From positions 4,216,001 through 4,280,000 of the forward strand of contig NZ_JAFBCN010000001.1 in the NCBI RefSeq assembly GCF_016907755.1: a DNA stretch of 64,000 bases. Reading direction: 5' to 3'. Shown piece by piece: positions 36,916 through 45,285 of this stretch. Source of the stretch: Cellulosimicrobium cellulans. GTDB taxonomy: Bacteria > Actinomycetota > Actinomycetes > Actinomycetales > Cellulomonadaceae. Below the pieces are notes generated by a model that saw nothing but the letters and a program-made list of their open reading frames with translations, ran no database searches and was not told where the DNA came from. The position numbers were made by a program, and so were the translations under genes. The stretch's first letter is position 1. Each line of letters starts with the position of its first letter.

Positions 36916-37491
36916 TCAGACGAGCGCGAGCCGCGGCGGCCCGCGCCGCGTGCGCACCACCGCGTCCGCGAGGTGGTGCAGTGCGGCGGGGACGGCGTCG
37001 GACACCGGGCGGACGACCCGCCGGGCACCCGCCACGAGCGCGCCCGCCGGGCGGCCCGCGCCCCGCAGGACCGTCCGCAGCGCCCGCGCCGCGCCGGTCA
37101 CGACCGCCCGGGAGCGGTCGTGGGCGCGCCGCGCCCACGCCGACACGCCCCACGCGACGGCCGCGGCCACCGCGTGCGCGACCACCACGGGGAGCGCGAG
37201 CACGCCCACCACGGTGACCATGGCGGCGGGGTCGCCGCCGAGCGCGGTGCCGGACGGGCAGTCGGGGGTCTCGTGGACGAGCGCGAGGTGCATCCCCGCG
37301 ACGCCCCACGCGCCCGGCACCGTGACGCACTGGTGCACGACGGCGTACCCGCGGTCGGCGAGCTGCGTCACCAGGGCGGCGAGGAGCGTGAGGAGCAGGA
37401 GAGCGGGGCCGAGGAGGCGGCCGGTCACGGGCACGACGGACGTGCGCGTCACGCCGCGCGACCACGCGCGCGGCACCGTCGTCCGGGGCAC
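36916..37491 (-). CDS. Small membrane protein of unknown function
   Basis: A 191-residue protein with two or three predicted membrane helices (about 20-42 and 85-110) and a basic, Arg-rich cytoplasmic C-terminus. A loop between the helices contains two Cys (HQCVTVPG and TPDCPSG), which could be a disulfide in the extracytoplasmic loop. I do not recognise a family. The GTG at 37491 is preferred because TAGGAT ends seven bases upstream, making a leaderless mRNA. ATG codons at 37500 and 37509 overlap that box. It is followed by the DsbA-like gene, so a role in redox or export is possible but unproven. Confidence 0.65.
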   Translation of the reverse strand: MPRTTVPRAWSRGVTRTSVVPVTGRLLGPALLLLTLLAALVTQLADRGYAVVHQCVTVPGAWGVAGMHLALVHETPDCPSGTALGGDPAAMVTVVGVLALPVVVAHAVAAAVAWGVSAWARRAHDRSRAVVTGAARALRTVLRGAGRPAGALVAGARRVVRPVSDAVPAALHHLADAVVRTRRGPPRLALV

Positions 37492-37498
37492 GGCGCCC

Positions 37499-37504
37499 AT
37501 CCTA
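37499..37504 (-). promoter_or_regulatory. -10 box (TAGGAT) giving a leaderless mRNA for the 37491 gene
   Basis: TAGGAT on the minus strand, seven bases, then GTG at 37491. Confidence 0.55.
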
Positions 37505-37581
37505 CGCATGCGTGCTGGTAGCGGGCTGGGAACGCCCCCGGGACAGGTCCACGAGCAGGTCGCCGGAGCCGGGCGTCACGC

Positions 37582-39315
37582 TCAGCGCAGCGACGGGGGC
37601 CCGGGGAAGGGCCACCACGTGACCTCGGGGTCGCCCGCGAGGAGGACGACGCACAGGACCGTGAGGGCGAGCCCGACCCCCGCGAGCACGAGGGTCCCGG
37701 TCCGGCCCGGGGCGAGCCGCGCGAGCGCGGTCCGCGTCCCGTAGCGCGTGAGGTGGGTCAGCGGCCCGGCCCACGCGAGCACGACGGCCGCGAGCGACGC
37801 GAGGCCCAGGATCACGGTCGTGACGACCGGCGAGTTCCCGCCGTCCGCGCCCTCGACGACGACCCAGCGGTCGGACTCCAGCAGCCACCACCCGGCCACG
37901 ACGACGAGCACGCCGGCGCACGCCGCGACGAGCAGCGACGGGAGCGCCCCGACGGCGGCGCGCACGACGTACCAGGGCGAGGCCGCGACGGCCCGCACCG
38001 TGTCCCGGGGGGAGACGCCGCGCCGCTCGCGCCGCGCGTGCAGCGACTCCGTCGTCACCCCGACGACGCGCGCGAGGACGACGAGGACGGACAGGACGAC
38101 GAACGCGACGCCCGGGTGGAGCATGCCGAGCAGGACGAGCGGGGCCGCGAGGAGGAGCAGCGCGGTACGGCGCGCGGCGGGCGCGGGCCGCACGTAGAGC
38201 GGTTCGCCGTCCTCCCCCACGGGCGGCGCCCCGAGGTCGTCCATGAGGTCGTGCCCCGCCGGGACGGCCATGGTGCGGCCGTCGTTGACCTGGGACTGCG
38301 ACGTGGGCAGGGGCGGCGGCACGACCTGCGCCTGGCCCGCCCAGGCCTGCGCGCCCGTGCCTCCCGGCACGACGGCGACGGGCGGCACGACCTGCGTGGG
38401 GCCTGTCGGCGGGCCGACGACCTGGGTCGCGGGGGCGACGTCGCCCGTGTCGGCCGCGTGCCGCAGCGCGGCGACGACCTCGGTCGGGCCGAGCCGCTGG
38501 GCGGGGTCGGCGTGCAGGGCCCCGGCGAGCACGCGCGCCGTGACGGGCCCGAGGCCGGCGAGGTCGGGCCGCCCGCTGCGGGCACGGGCCAGGACGACGT
38601 CGGTCGGCCGCACCCCGAACGGGGCCCGGCCGGTCGCGGCGTAGGCGAGGAGCGCGGCCCAGCCCCACCAGTCGCTCCCGACGCTCGGGGCGGCGCCCTC
38701 GAGCAGCTCGGGCGCGAGGTAGCCCGGCGTCCCCATGACGAGCCCGGTGGACGTGACGCGCGCGTCCTCGAGGCCCTGCGCGATGCCGAAGTCGATGAGC
38801 ACGGGCCCGCGCGAGGAGACCATGACGTTGCTCGGCTTGAGGTCGCGGTGCACGACGCCCGCCGCGTGCACGGACTCGAGCGCGGCCGCGAGCTGGTCGG
38901 CGAGCTCGTAGAGGTCCCACGCGTCGAGCGGGCCGCCCTCGGCGACCTCGTCCTCGAGGGTCGGGCCGTCGACGAGCTCGGTGACGATGAACGCGTCGGG
39001 GCCGTCGAGCTCGACGTCGAGGATCTGCGCGACGGCGGGGTGCCGCAGCCGCTGGAGGGCGAGCGCCTCGCGGCGCAGCCGCTCACGTCCCTGGGCCGCG
39101 GCGTCGAGGTCGACGTGCGCGTGCAGGAGCTTGATCGCGACGAGGTTCCCGCCGCCGTCGTGCGCGCTGTGGACGGTGCCCATGGCGCCCGACCCGAGCC
39201 GCGCGCCGATGAGGTAGCCCCCGACCTCGTTGCCCGGTGCGGGCCCCAGCGCGTGCCCGCGCGCCGGGCCGCCGAGGGCGGTCCGCGCGTCGACGCGCTG
39301 CGTGGGCTCCTCCAT
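37582..39315 (-). CDS. Membrane serine/threonine protein kinase
   Basis: A 577-residue Hanks-type kinase. The catalytic domain covers about 32-285: glycine loop LGSGAMGTV (40-48), ATP-binding K62 in VAIKLL, catalytic loop VVHRDLKPSNV with D158, and metal-binding IDFGIAQ with D175. A Pro/Val/Gln-rich linker follows, then a C-terminal region with five or six hydrophobic segments (about 410-565). PASTA sensor repeats, usual in PknB, are absent, so it is a different class whose signal is likely sensed within the membrane region. The ATG at 39315 lies six bases after a TACCTT box, with no ribosome site, so the mRNA is probably leaderless. It is divergent from otsA. Confidence 0.92.
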   Translation of the reverse strand: MEEPTQRVDARTALGGPARGHALGPAPGNEVGGYLIGARLGSGAMGTVHSAHDGGGNLVAIKLLHAHVDLDAAAQGRERLRREALALQRLRHPAVAQILDVELDGPDAFIVTELVDGPTLEDEVAEGGPLDAWDLYELADQLAAALESVHAAGVVHRDLKPSNVMVSSRGPVLIDFGIAQGLEDARVTSTGLVMGTPGYLAPELLEGAAPSVGSDWWGWAALLAYAATGRAPFGVRPTDVVLARARSGRPDLAGLGPVTARVLAGALHADPAQRLGPTEVVAALRHAADTGDVAPATQVVGPPTGPTQVVPPVAVVPGGTGAQAWAGQAQVVPPPLPTSQSQVNDGRTMAVPAGHDLMDDLGAPPVGEDGEPLYVRPAPAARRTALLLLAAPLVLLGMLHPGVAFVVLSVLVVLARVVGVTTESLHARRERRGVSPRDTVRAVAASPWYVVRAAVGALPSLLVAACAGVLVVVAGWWLLESDRWVVVEGADGGNSPVVTTVILGLASLAAVVLAWAGPLTHLTRYGTRTALARLAPGRTGTLVLAGVGLALTVLCVVLLAGDPEVTWWPFPGPPSLR

Positions 39316-39321
39316 GGTGAC

Positions 39322-39327
39322 AAGGTA
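39322..39327 (-). promoter_or_regulatory. -10 box (TACCTT) giving a leaderless mRNA for the kinase
   Basis: TACCTT on the minus strand, six bases, then ATG at 39315. Confidence 0.6.
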
Positions 39328-39440
39328 GCGGCAGCGGGCCGGTCGTCGCCTTCCGGACGGGCGTTCCGGACGGGCGCTGCGGGCCCGGTGGGCGGGTCGG
39401 CCCGGGACGGACGTCCCGTCCGCACGGCGGGCGAGGCGAC

Positions 39441-39446
39441 TACCCT
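39441..39446 (+). promoter_or_regulatory. -10 box (TACCCT) for otsA-otsB
   Basis: TACCCT lies 44 bases before the TTG start of otsA, giving a leader of about 37 bases that includes the strong ribosome site AAGGAGAAG (39477-39485). Confidence 0.55.
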
Positions 39447-39489
39447 GGGCTGCCCAGGCGCGATCCATCGAAGCTCAAGGAGAAGTCCA

Positions 39490-40983
39490 TTGACAGGCAA
39501 AGACGGATTCGATCTCGTCGTGGTGGCCAACCGGCTGCCCGTGGACTTCACGGTCGGACCCGGCGGCGACGTCGAGTGGAACCGCTCGCCGGGCGGCCTC
39601 GTCACGGCTCTCGAGCCCGTCATGCAGGCGTCCGACGGCGCGTGGGTCGGCTGGTCCGGCGCGCCCGACCTCGCGAGCGAGCCGTTCGACGCGGACGACA
39701 TGCGCCTCGTGCCCGTCACCCTCTCCGCCGACGAGATCGAGCGCTACTACGAGGGCTTCTCCAACGACACGCTCTGGCCGCTCTACCACGACGTCATCTC
39801 GCCGCCCACGTACCACCGCACGTGGTGGGAGGCGTACCGCCGCGTCAACCAGCGCTTCGCCGACGCTGCCGTCGCGCAGGTCTCGCCGGGCGGCGTCGTG
39901 TGGGTGCACGACTACCAGCTCCAGCTCGTGCCGCAGATGATCCGCGCCCAGCGCCCCGACGTGCGGATCGGGTTCTTCAACCACATCCCCTTCCCGCCGC
40001 TCGAGCTGTTCCAGCAGCTCCCGTGGCGCCGGCAGGTGCTCGACGGCCTCCTGGGGGCCGACCTCGTGGGCTTCCAGCGCGCGAGCGACGCGGCGAACTT
40101 CATCCGCGCGGTGCGCCGCCTGCGCGCCCACACGACCCGCGGGCCCATGATCACGGTGCCGGGCGAGGGCGGTCACGACCGCCACGTGCGCGCCGCCGCC
40201 TTCCCCATCTCGATCGACTCGCGCCGCTTCGACGAGCTCGCGCGCACCCCCGAGGTGCAGCAGAGGGCGCGCGAGATCCGCGCCGACCTGGGCGACCCGG
40301 ACATCATGATGCTCGGCGTCGACCGGCTGGACTACACCAAGGGCATCCGGCACCGCATCAAGGCGTACGGCGAGCTCCTGCAAGACGGGCGACTCGACGT
40401 CGAGCACGCGACCCTCGTGCAGGTCGCGAGCCCGAGCCGCGAGAACGTGGACGCCTACCAGGAGCTGCGCGAGCACGTCGAGGGGCTGGTCGGTCGGATC
40501 AACGGCGAGTACGCCGAGATCGGGCACGCCGCGATCCACTACCTGCACCACTCCTACCCGGCCGAGGAGATGGCCGCGCTGTACCTGGCGGCGGACGTCA
40601 TGCTCGTGACCGCGCTGCGCGACGGCATGAACCTCGTCGCGAAGGAGTACGTCGCCGCCCGTTCCGACGACCGCGGGGTGCTCGTGCTCTCGGAGTTCAC
40701 GGGCGCCGCGGACGAGCTCTCGTCCGGTGCGCTGCTCGTCAACCCGCACGACATCGACGGGATGAAGGACATCATCGTGGCGGCCGCGCACATGGACCAC
40801 CGCGAGCAGCGCAAGCGCATGCGCCGTCTGCGCCGCAAGGTCCTCAACGACGACGTCGCGAAGTGGTCGGAGTCGTTCCTCGGCGTCCTCACGGCCATGC
40901 CGTCGCGCGTGCCGCACCGCCGGCCGGGCGACGCGCGCCAGGACGGGGCGCAGGCCGACGTCGCCGCGGAGGTCGGCGCGTGA
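39490..40983 (+). CDS. otsA: Trehalose-6-phosphate synthase
   Basis: A 497-residue GT20 glycosyltransferase that joins UDP-glucose (or another NDP-glucose) and glucose-6-phosphate to trehalose-6-phosphate. Seen motifs are VVVANRLPVDF near 10, SPGGLVTALEPVM near 36, WVHDYQLQLVPQM near 138, GFFNHIPFPP near 162, DRLDYTKGI near 277 and the NDP-sugar site DGMNLVAKEYVAAR near 378. The start is TTG at 39490, set by the AAGGAGAAG ribosome site and by the motif spacing. The stop overlaps the GTG of otsB (GTGA), so both are coupled. The product protects against osmotic and desiccation stress. Confidence 0.95.
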   Translation: MTGKDGFDLVVVANRLPVDFTVGPGGDVEWNRSPGGLVTALEPVMQASDGAWVGWSGAPDLASEPFDADDMRLVPVTLSADEIERYYEGFSNDTLWPLYHDVISPPTYHRTWWEAYRRVNQRFADAAVAQVSPGGVVWVHDYQLQLVPQMIRAQRPDVRIGFFNHIPFPPLELFQQLPWRRQVLDGLLGADLVGFQRASDAANFIRAVRRLRAHTTRGPMITVPGEGGHDRHVRAAAFPISIDSRRFDELARTPEVQQRAREIRADLGDPDIMMLGVDRLDYTKGIRHRIKAYGELLQDGRLDVEHATLVQVASPSRENVDAYQELREHVEGLVGRINGEYAEIGHAAIHYLHHSYPAEEMAALYLAADVMLVTALRDGMNLVAKEYVAARSDDRGVLVLSEFTGAADELSSGALLVNPHDIDGMKDIIVAAAHMDHREQRKRMRRLRRKVLNDDVAKWSESFLGVLTAMPSRVPHRRPGDARQDGAQADVAAEVGA

Positions 40984-41846
40984 CCCGGCCCGACGGCGGC
41001 GCCCTGCTGCCGGGGAGCCTGCCCGGGCCCGTCGCCGACGCCGTCCGGGCGTTCGCGGCGGACGGCGCCGACGCCCCGCACCCGCGGCTCGTCGCGCTCG
41101 ACTTCGACGGGACGCTCGCGCCGCTCGTCGACGACCCGCACGCGGCGCGCATGGCGCCGGCGGCGCGGGCGGCCGTCGACCGCCTCGGGGCCGCGTGCGC
41201 CGGGACGACGACGCGCCTCGCCCTGGTCTCCGGGCGCCACCTCGCGGACCTGGCGGAGCGCAGCCTGCCGCCCGCCGGGACGTTCCTCGTGGGCAGCCAC
41301 GGCGCGGAGACGGGCGTCGTCACGCCCGCCGGGCTCGAGGCCGTCGCGCTCGAGCTGACCCCGGAGCAGGCGGACCGGCTCGACGCGCTGCGCGCGGGGC
41401 TCGCGGACGCCGTGGCGGGGCGCGAGGGAGCCTGGGTCCAGGAGAAGCCGAGCGCCGCCGTCCTGCACACGCGCCTCGCGTCCGTGGCGGACACGCGCGC
41501 CGCCGAGGACGAGGCGGACGCGGTCGCCGAGCGCCTCGGGCTGCACGCGATGCACGGCAAGGACGTGGTCGAGGTCGCCGTCGTCGAGACCTCGAAGGGC
41601 GAGGCGGTCGACCGGCTGCGGGACGTCGTCGGGCACCACACGGGCCTCCCGGCCGCGCGGACGCGCGTGCTGTACGCCGGGGACGACACGACGGACGAGA
41701 CCGCGTTCGCCGTGCTCGGCCCGGGCGACCTCGGGGTCAAGGTGGGCGACGGCACGACGCTCGCCGCGCAGCGGGTGCCGGACGCGGACGCGCTGGCCGC
41801 GGTGCTCGACCTGCTCGCCGACCTGCTGGAGCGCCCGCGCTCCTGA
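40980..41846 (+). CDS. otsB: Trehalose-6-phosphate phosphatase
   Basis: A 288-residue HAD-superfamily phosphatase that completes trehalose synthesis. The nucleophile motif is ALDFDGTLAPL near 40 (first Asp is phosphorylated), motif II is LVSGRHL near 84, and motif IV is YAGDDTTDETAF near 238. The GTG at 40980 overlaps the otsA stop by four bases. It ends with a non-conserved Leu-rich helix. No terminator hairpin of the usual strength was seen after it. Confidence 0.94.
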   Translation: MTRPDGGALLPGSLPGPVADAVRAFAADGADAPHPRLVALDFDGTLAPLVDDPHAARMAPAARAAVDRLGAACAGTTTRLALVSGRHLADLAERSLPPAGTFLVGSHGAETGVVTPAGLEAVALELTPEQADRLDALRAGLADAVAGREGAWVQEKPSAAVLHTRLASVADTRAAEDEADAVAERLGLHAMHGKDVVEVAVVETSKGEAVDRLRDVVGHHTGLPAARTRVLYAGDDTTDETAFAVLGPGDLGVKVGDGTTLAAQRVPDADALAAVLDLLADLLERPRS

Positions 41847-42108
41847 CGGGCGGCCGGCGGGCACAGCCCCGGGGCCCCACGGAACCGCTACCCGATCGTG
41901 ACCGGCTCTGTGACGAAGCACTCAGGACCGGGAGTAGTATCGGGACCACGATGACGTCGGGTCCCCTGCTCGGGATAGGGGGGGTCCGACTTCTTCTGTG
42001 TCGTCGAAGACACGCTCGTCCGCCATCGCGAACAGCTACGTCGACGTGGCACGTCACTGCACAACGGATCGTCCGGCACGTACCTGCCGGTGGAGGGATG
42101 TACCAGTC
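41847..42108 (+). promoter_or_regulatory. Promoter and long leader of the MsiK-type ATPase gene
   Basis: This 262-base gap holds a TAGTAT -10 candidate at about 41933-41938, leaving a leader of roughly 165 bases. The leader has a run of seven G near 41980 and small stems (GTGTC/GACAC near 41997-42012, and GGCA/TGCC near 42075-42089). The ribosome site is probably GGAGGG at 42092-42097, 11 bases before the ATG. No known riboswitch was recognised. Confidence 0.4.
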
Positions 42109-43233
42109 ATGGCTACGGTCACCTACGACCACGCAACCCGCGTCTACCCCGGGACCGAGCGCCCCGCCGTGGACCAGCTCAACCTGCACATCGAGGACGG
42201 CGAGTTCCTCGTCCTCGTCGGCCCCTCGGGCTGCGGCAAGTCGACCTCGCTCCGCATGCTCGCGGGCCTCGAGGACGTCAACGGCGGTCACATCTACATC
42301 GGCGACCGCGACGTCACGGACGTCCAGCCGAAGGACCGCGACATCGCGATGGTGTTCCAGAACTACGCGCTGTACCCGCACATGTCCGTCGCGGACAACA
42401 TGGGCTTCGCGCTGAAGATCGCCGGCACGCCGAAGGCGGAGATCCGCCAGCGCGTCGAGGAGGCCGCGAAGATCCTCGACCTCACCGAGTACCTCGACCG
42501 CAAGCCGAAGGCGCTCTCCGGTGGTCAGCGTCAGCGTGTCGCCATGGGCCGCGCGATCGTCCGTCAGCCGCAGGTGTTCCTCATGGACGAGCCGCTGTCG
42601 AACCTCGACGCCAAGCTCCGCGTCCAGACCCGTACGCAGATCGCGTCGCTCCAGCGTCGCCTCGGCGTCACGACGGTCTACGTCACGCACGACCAGACCG
42701 AGGCCCTCACCATGGGTGACCGCATCGCGGTCCTCAAGGACGGTCTGCTCCAGCAGGTCGGCACGCCGCGCGAGATGTACGACACCCCGGCCAACGTCTT
42801 CGTCGCGGGCTTCATCGGCTCGCCCGCGATGAACATCGGCACGTTCGTGGTCAAGAACGGCGTCGCCGAGGTGGGCCCGGCCCGCATCTCGCTCGAGCGC
42901 GAGACGGCCGCGAAGATCACCGAGGCGGACAACGGCAAGGTCACCATCGGCTTCCGCCCCGAGTCGCTCGACGTCGTGTCGCAGGCGAACGAGGCCGCGT
43001 TCCCGGTCGAGGTGAACATCGTCGAGGAGCTCGGCTCCGACGCGTTCGTCTACGGCACGCTCAAGGGCGACCTGGCCGCGCAGGCCGACGTCCACTCGGG
43101 CGCCGGCGACAACCAGGTCATCGTCCGCGTCGACCCGCGCAACGTCCCGGCCAAGGGCGAGCGCATCTACGTGACGATCCGTCCGGGTCACTCGCACGTC
43201 TTCGGTGCGGCGTCGGGTCTGCGCATCAGCTGA
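42109..43233 (+). CDS. Sugar ABC transporter ATP-binding protein, MsiK/UgpC type
   Basis: A 374-residue ATPase of the CUT1 sugar ABC family. It has Walker [10 protein letters not shown] (38-46), Q-loop MVFQNYALYPHM, signature LSGGQRQRVAMGRA, Walker B VFLMDEPLSNLDAKLR, H-loop THDQTEA and a C-terminal TOBE/MalK regulatory region (about 235-374). No binding protein or permease gene is beside it. In actinobacteria such a solitary ATPase (MsiK) energises several carbohydrate importers whose operons lack their own ATPase. The codon use and strong terminator suggest high expression. It probably supports uptake of oligosaccharides released by the secreted enzymes nearby. Confidence 0.92.
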   Translation: MATVTYDHATRVYPGTERPAVDQLNLHIEDGEFLVLVGPSGCGKSTSLRMLAGLEDVNGGHIYIGDRDVTDVQPKDRDIAMVFQNYALYPHMSVADNMGFALKIAGTPKAEIRQRVEEAAKILDLTEYLDRKPKALSGGQRQRVAMGRAIVRQPQVFLMDEPLSNLDAKLRVQTRTQIASLQRRLGVTTVYVTHDQTEALTMGDRIAVLKDGLLQQVGTPREMYDTPANVFVAGFIGSPAMNIGTFVVKNGVAEVGPARISLERETAAKITEADNGKVTIGFRPESLDVVSQANEAAFPVEVNIVEELGSDAFVYGTLKGDLAAQADVHSGAGDNQVIVRVDPRNVPAKGERIYVTIRPGHSHVFGAASGLRIS

Positions 43234-43252
43234 CACCGTCACGCACCGCCGC

Positions 43253-43286
43253 AGGGCGGGTCCTCCCGGTCGGGAGGGCCCGCCCT
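43253..43286 (+). terminator. Terminator hairpin after the MsiK-type gene
   Basis: Fifteen-base arms (43253-43267 and 43272-43286) with one G-U-type mismatch and a GGTC loop, followed by TT, 20 bases after the stop codon. Confidence 0.8.
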
Positions 43287-43351
43287 TCGTCGTCTCCCGG
43301 GTGGAGCGTTCCACGAGGGCGGTGCTGGTGGCGGGTGGCACGGCTCGCCCT

Positions 43352-43362
43352 TGACAGTGTCA
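43352..43362 (+). promoter_or_regulatory. TTGACA -35-like box overlapping an 11-base palindrome
   Basis: TTGACA at 43351-43356 resembles a -35 box and overlaps the perfect palindrome TGACA-G-TGTCA. TACTTT at 43379-43384 could be the -10 but the 22-base spacing is long. The palindrome resembles the operator at 43425. Confidence 0.35.
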
Positions 43363-43424
43363 TGGTCGACCACGAGACTACTTTTGCACACGTGACATCA
43401 GAAGTCGCATGTTCGTCAGCCAAA

Positions 43425-43440
43425 TCGACAACGCTGTCAA
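43425..43440 (+). promoter_or_regulatory. LacI-type operator-like palindrome before the TIM-barrel gene
   Basis: The sequence TCGACAACGCTGTCAA is palindromic at 12 of 16 positions with a CG centre, the form bound by LacI-family repressors. It lies between the promoter region and the GGAG ribosome site at 43443-43446. It resembles the site upstream of the GH92-GH76 gene. Confidence 0.5.
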
Positions 43441-43450
43441 TTGGAGCCTC

Positions 43451-45121
43451 ATGCAGATCTCGCACCATTCGTCCCGCGCGCGACGCCTCGGCGCGGCCCT
43501 GACGGGCGGCGCGCTCGTCGCGGGGACGTTCGCCGCGGCCCCCGCCGTCGCGGCCTCGTCAGCCGAGACCAGCCCACCGACCACCCTCGCCGCGGCCGAG
43601 ACGTGCGGCCCGGACGACGGGCTCCCCGACTCCAAGATCTCCATCCAGCTCTACACGCACGTGGGTGAGCTCGGCGGCTCGGGGACACCGTCCGCCGAGA
43701 CGATCGACCGCGTGCTGGGCGAGGTGGCCAACGCCGGGTTCACCAACGTGGAGCCGTACAACCAGCCCTACTCGATGCCGGTCGAGGAGTACCAGGCGAT
43801 CCTCGACAAGCACGGCCTCGCGGTGTCGTCCAGCCACGGCAGCACGGACTGGGGCTCGTGGCCCCAGACCGTCGCGTACGCCGTCGCGCTGGGCCAGGAC
43901 TACATCGGGACCGGCGGGATGGCAGGGGGCTACGGCACCTACGCGGAGGCGGTCGCGACCGCCCGGTACGTGAACCAGCTCGGCCAGTACGCGCACGAGA
44001 ACGGCGCGAACAAGATCGTCCTGCACAACCACCAGAGCGAGTTCACCACGCGGTACCCCGACCCGGTCACCGGCGAGATGGTCAGCGCCTGGGAGGTCAT
44101 CGAGGAGAACACCGACCCGCGCTACGTCACGTTCGAGCTCGACGTCGGCTGGGCCGCCGACGCCGGCCTCGACGTCCCCGCGTGGATCGAGGAGCACGGG
44201 GACCGCATCGAGCTGCTGCACATCAAGGACGCCGTGAACGTCAACGCGCCCGGCGACATGCGGCAGGTCGCCCTCGGCCGGGGCGACCTGGACCTCCCGG
44301 CGATCATCGCCGCGGCCGAGCCGTACGTGCAGTACTACACCTACGAGTGGGACTGGGCGCCGTCGTTCGAGACGTCAGCGCAGTCCTACCGGTACCTCCG
44401 CTGCTTCGAGTCCGACGGCGGGGGCGGGAACGAGGGCGACGAGTCGCTCGCCCTGGGCCGTCCGGTGACGGCCTCCAGCATCGACGAGGCCGGTCACGAG
44501 CCCGAGATGGCGGTCGACGGCAACGCCGGCACCCGCTGGAGCAGCGCGTGGAACGACCCGGAGTGGATCGCGGTGGACCTCGGCGCGAGCTACGACCTCA
44601 GCCAGGTCGTGATCGACTGGGAGACCGCGTACGGGTCGGGCTACGAGGTCCAGACCTCGCCGGACGGCGAGACCTGGACGACGGTGCACACCGTCACCGA
44701 CGGTGACGGCGGGTACGACGAGCTGGACGTCGCCGCCACGGGCCGGTACGTGCGCCTCTACCTCACCGAGCGCGCGACGCAGTGGGGCTTCTCGCTCTAC
44801 GAGCTCGAGGTCTACGGCACGCCCAGCGGGCAGCTCGACCTCGACGTCGAGGTGCAGGCGCGGTGCCTCGCCGGCCAGGCGTACCTCGCGGTCCGCGCGG
44901 CGAACGGCGAGGACTCGCCGGTCGACGTGACCGTCGAGACCGCCTACGGCACCCGCGAGTTCGCCGACGTCGCCCCGGGCAAGAACGCGTACCAGTCGTT
45001 CGCGGTGCGCTCGGCCTCGGTCGCGAGCGGCTCGGTGACCGTCACGGGCGCCGCGACGATCGACGGCGAGGACGTCACCTCGACCGTCGACGTCGAGCAC
45101 GACGCGCTCGACTGCGCCTGA
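43451..45121 (+). CDS. Secreted sugar isomerase/epimerase-like TIM-barrel protein with F5/8C module
   Basis: A 556-residue exported protein. Residues 1-34 are a signal peptide. Residues 60-318 are an AP-endonuclease-2-type TIM barrel as in sugar phosphate isomerases/epimerases; putative metal ligands lie in VLHNHQSEF (191-197), ELDVGWA (D231), LHIKDA (H257) and YTYEWDW (E299). Residues 332-457 are an F5/8C discoidin/CBM32-like module (DGNAGTRWSSAWNDPEWIAVDLG in parts), and 464-556 match the C-terminal module of the GH92-GH76 enzyme. A secreted member cannot meet sugar phosphates, so it more likely acts on free or oxidised sugars; some related exported proteins act on 3-keto-glycosides. The ATG at 43451 has GGAG upstream; an ATG at 43409 would precede the operator-like site. 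Confidence 0.85.
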   Translation: MQISHHSSRARRLGAALTGGALVAGTFAAAPAVAASSAETSPPTTLAAAETCGPDDGLPDSKISIQLYTHVGELGGSGTPSAETIDRVLGEVANAGFTNVEPYNQPYSMPVEEYQAILDKHGLAVSSSHGSTDWGSWPQTVAYAVALGQDYIGTGGMAGGYGTYAEAVATARYVNQLGQYAHENGANKIVLHNHQSEFTTRYPDPVTGEMVSAWEVIEENTDPRYVTFELDVGWAADAGLDVPAWIEEHGDRIELLHIKDAVNVNAPGDMRQVALGRGDLDLPAIIAAAEPYVQYYTYEWDWAPSFETSAQSYRYLRCFESDGGGGNEGDESLALGRPVTASSIDEAGHEPEMAVDGNAGTRWSSAWNDPEWIAVDLGASYDLSQVVIDWETAYGSGYEVQTSPDGETWTTVHTVTDGDGGYDELDVAATGRYVRLYLTERATQWGFSLYELEVYGTPSGQLDLDVEVQARCLAGQAYLAVRAANGEDSPVDVTVETAYGTREFADVAPGKNAYQSFAVRSASVASGSVTVTGAATIDGEDVTSTVDVEHDALDCA

Positions 45122-45285
45122 CGGCTCCCGGGTGCGTGGCCCTCGGACCCGCACCCGGGCCGCCCGAGCACGACCCGGCGCCCGCCGACCTCGACCCGAG
45201 GCCGGCGGGCGCCGTCGTCGTCTCCGAGGTGCGAGGACGTACCCCCCCGTCGGGCGCGGGACGCGGACCGTGGACAATGGACCCC

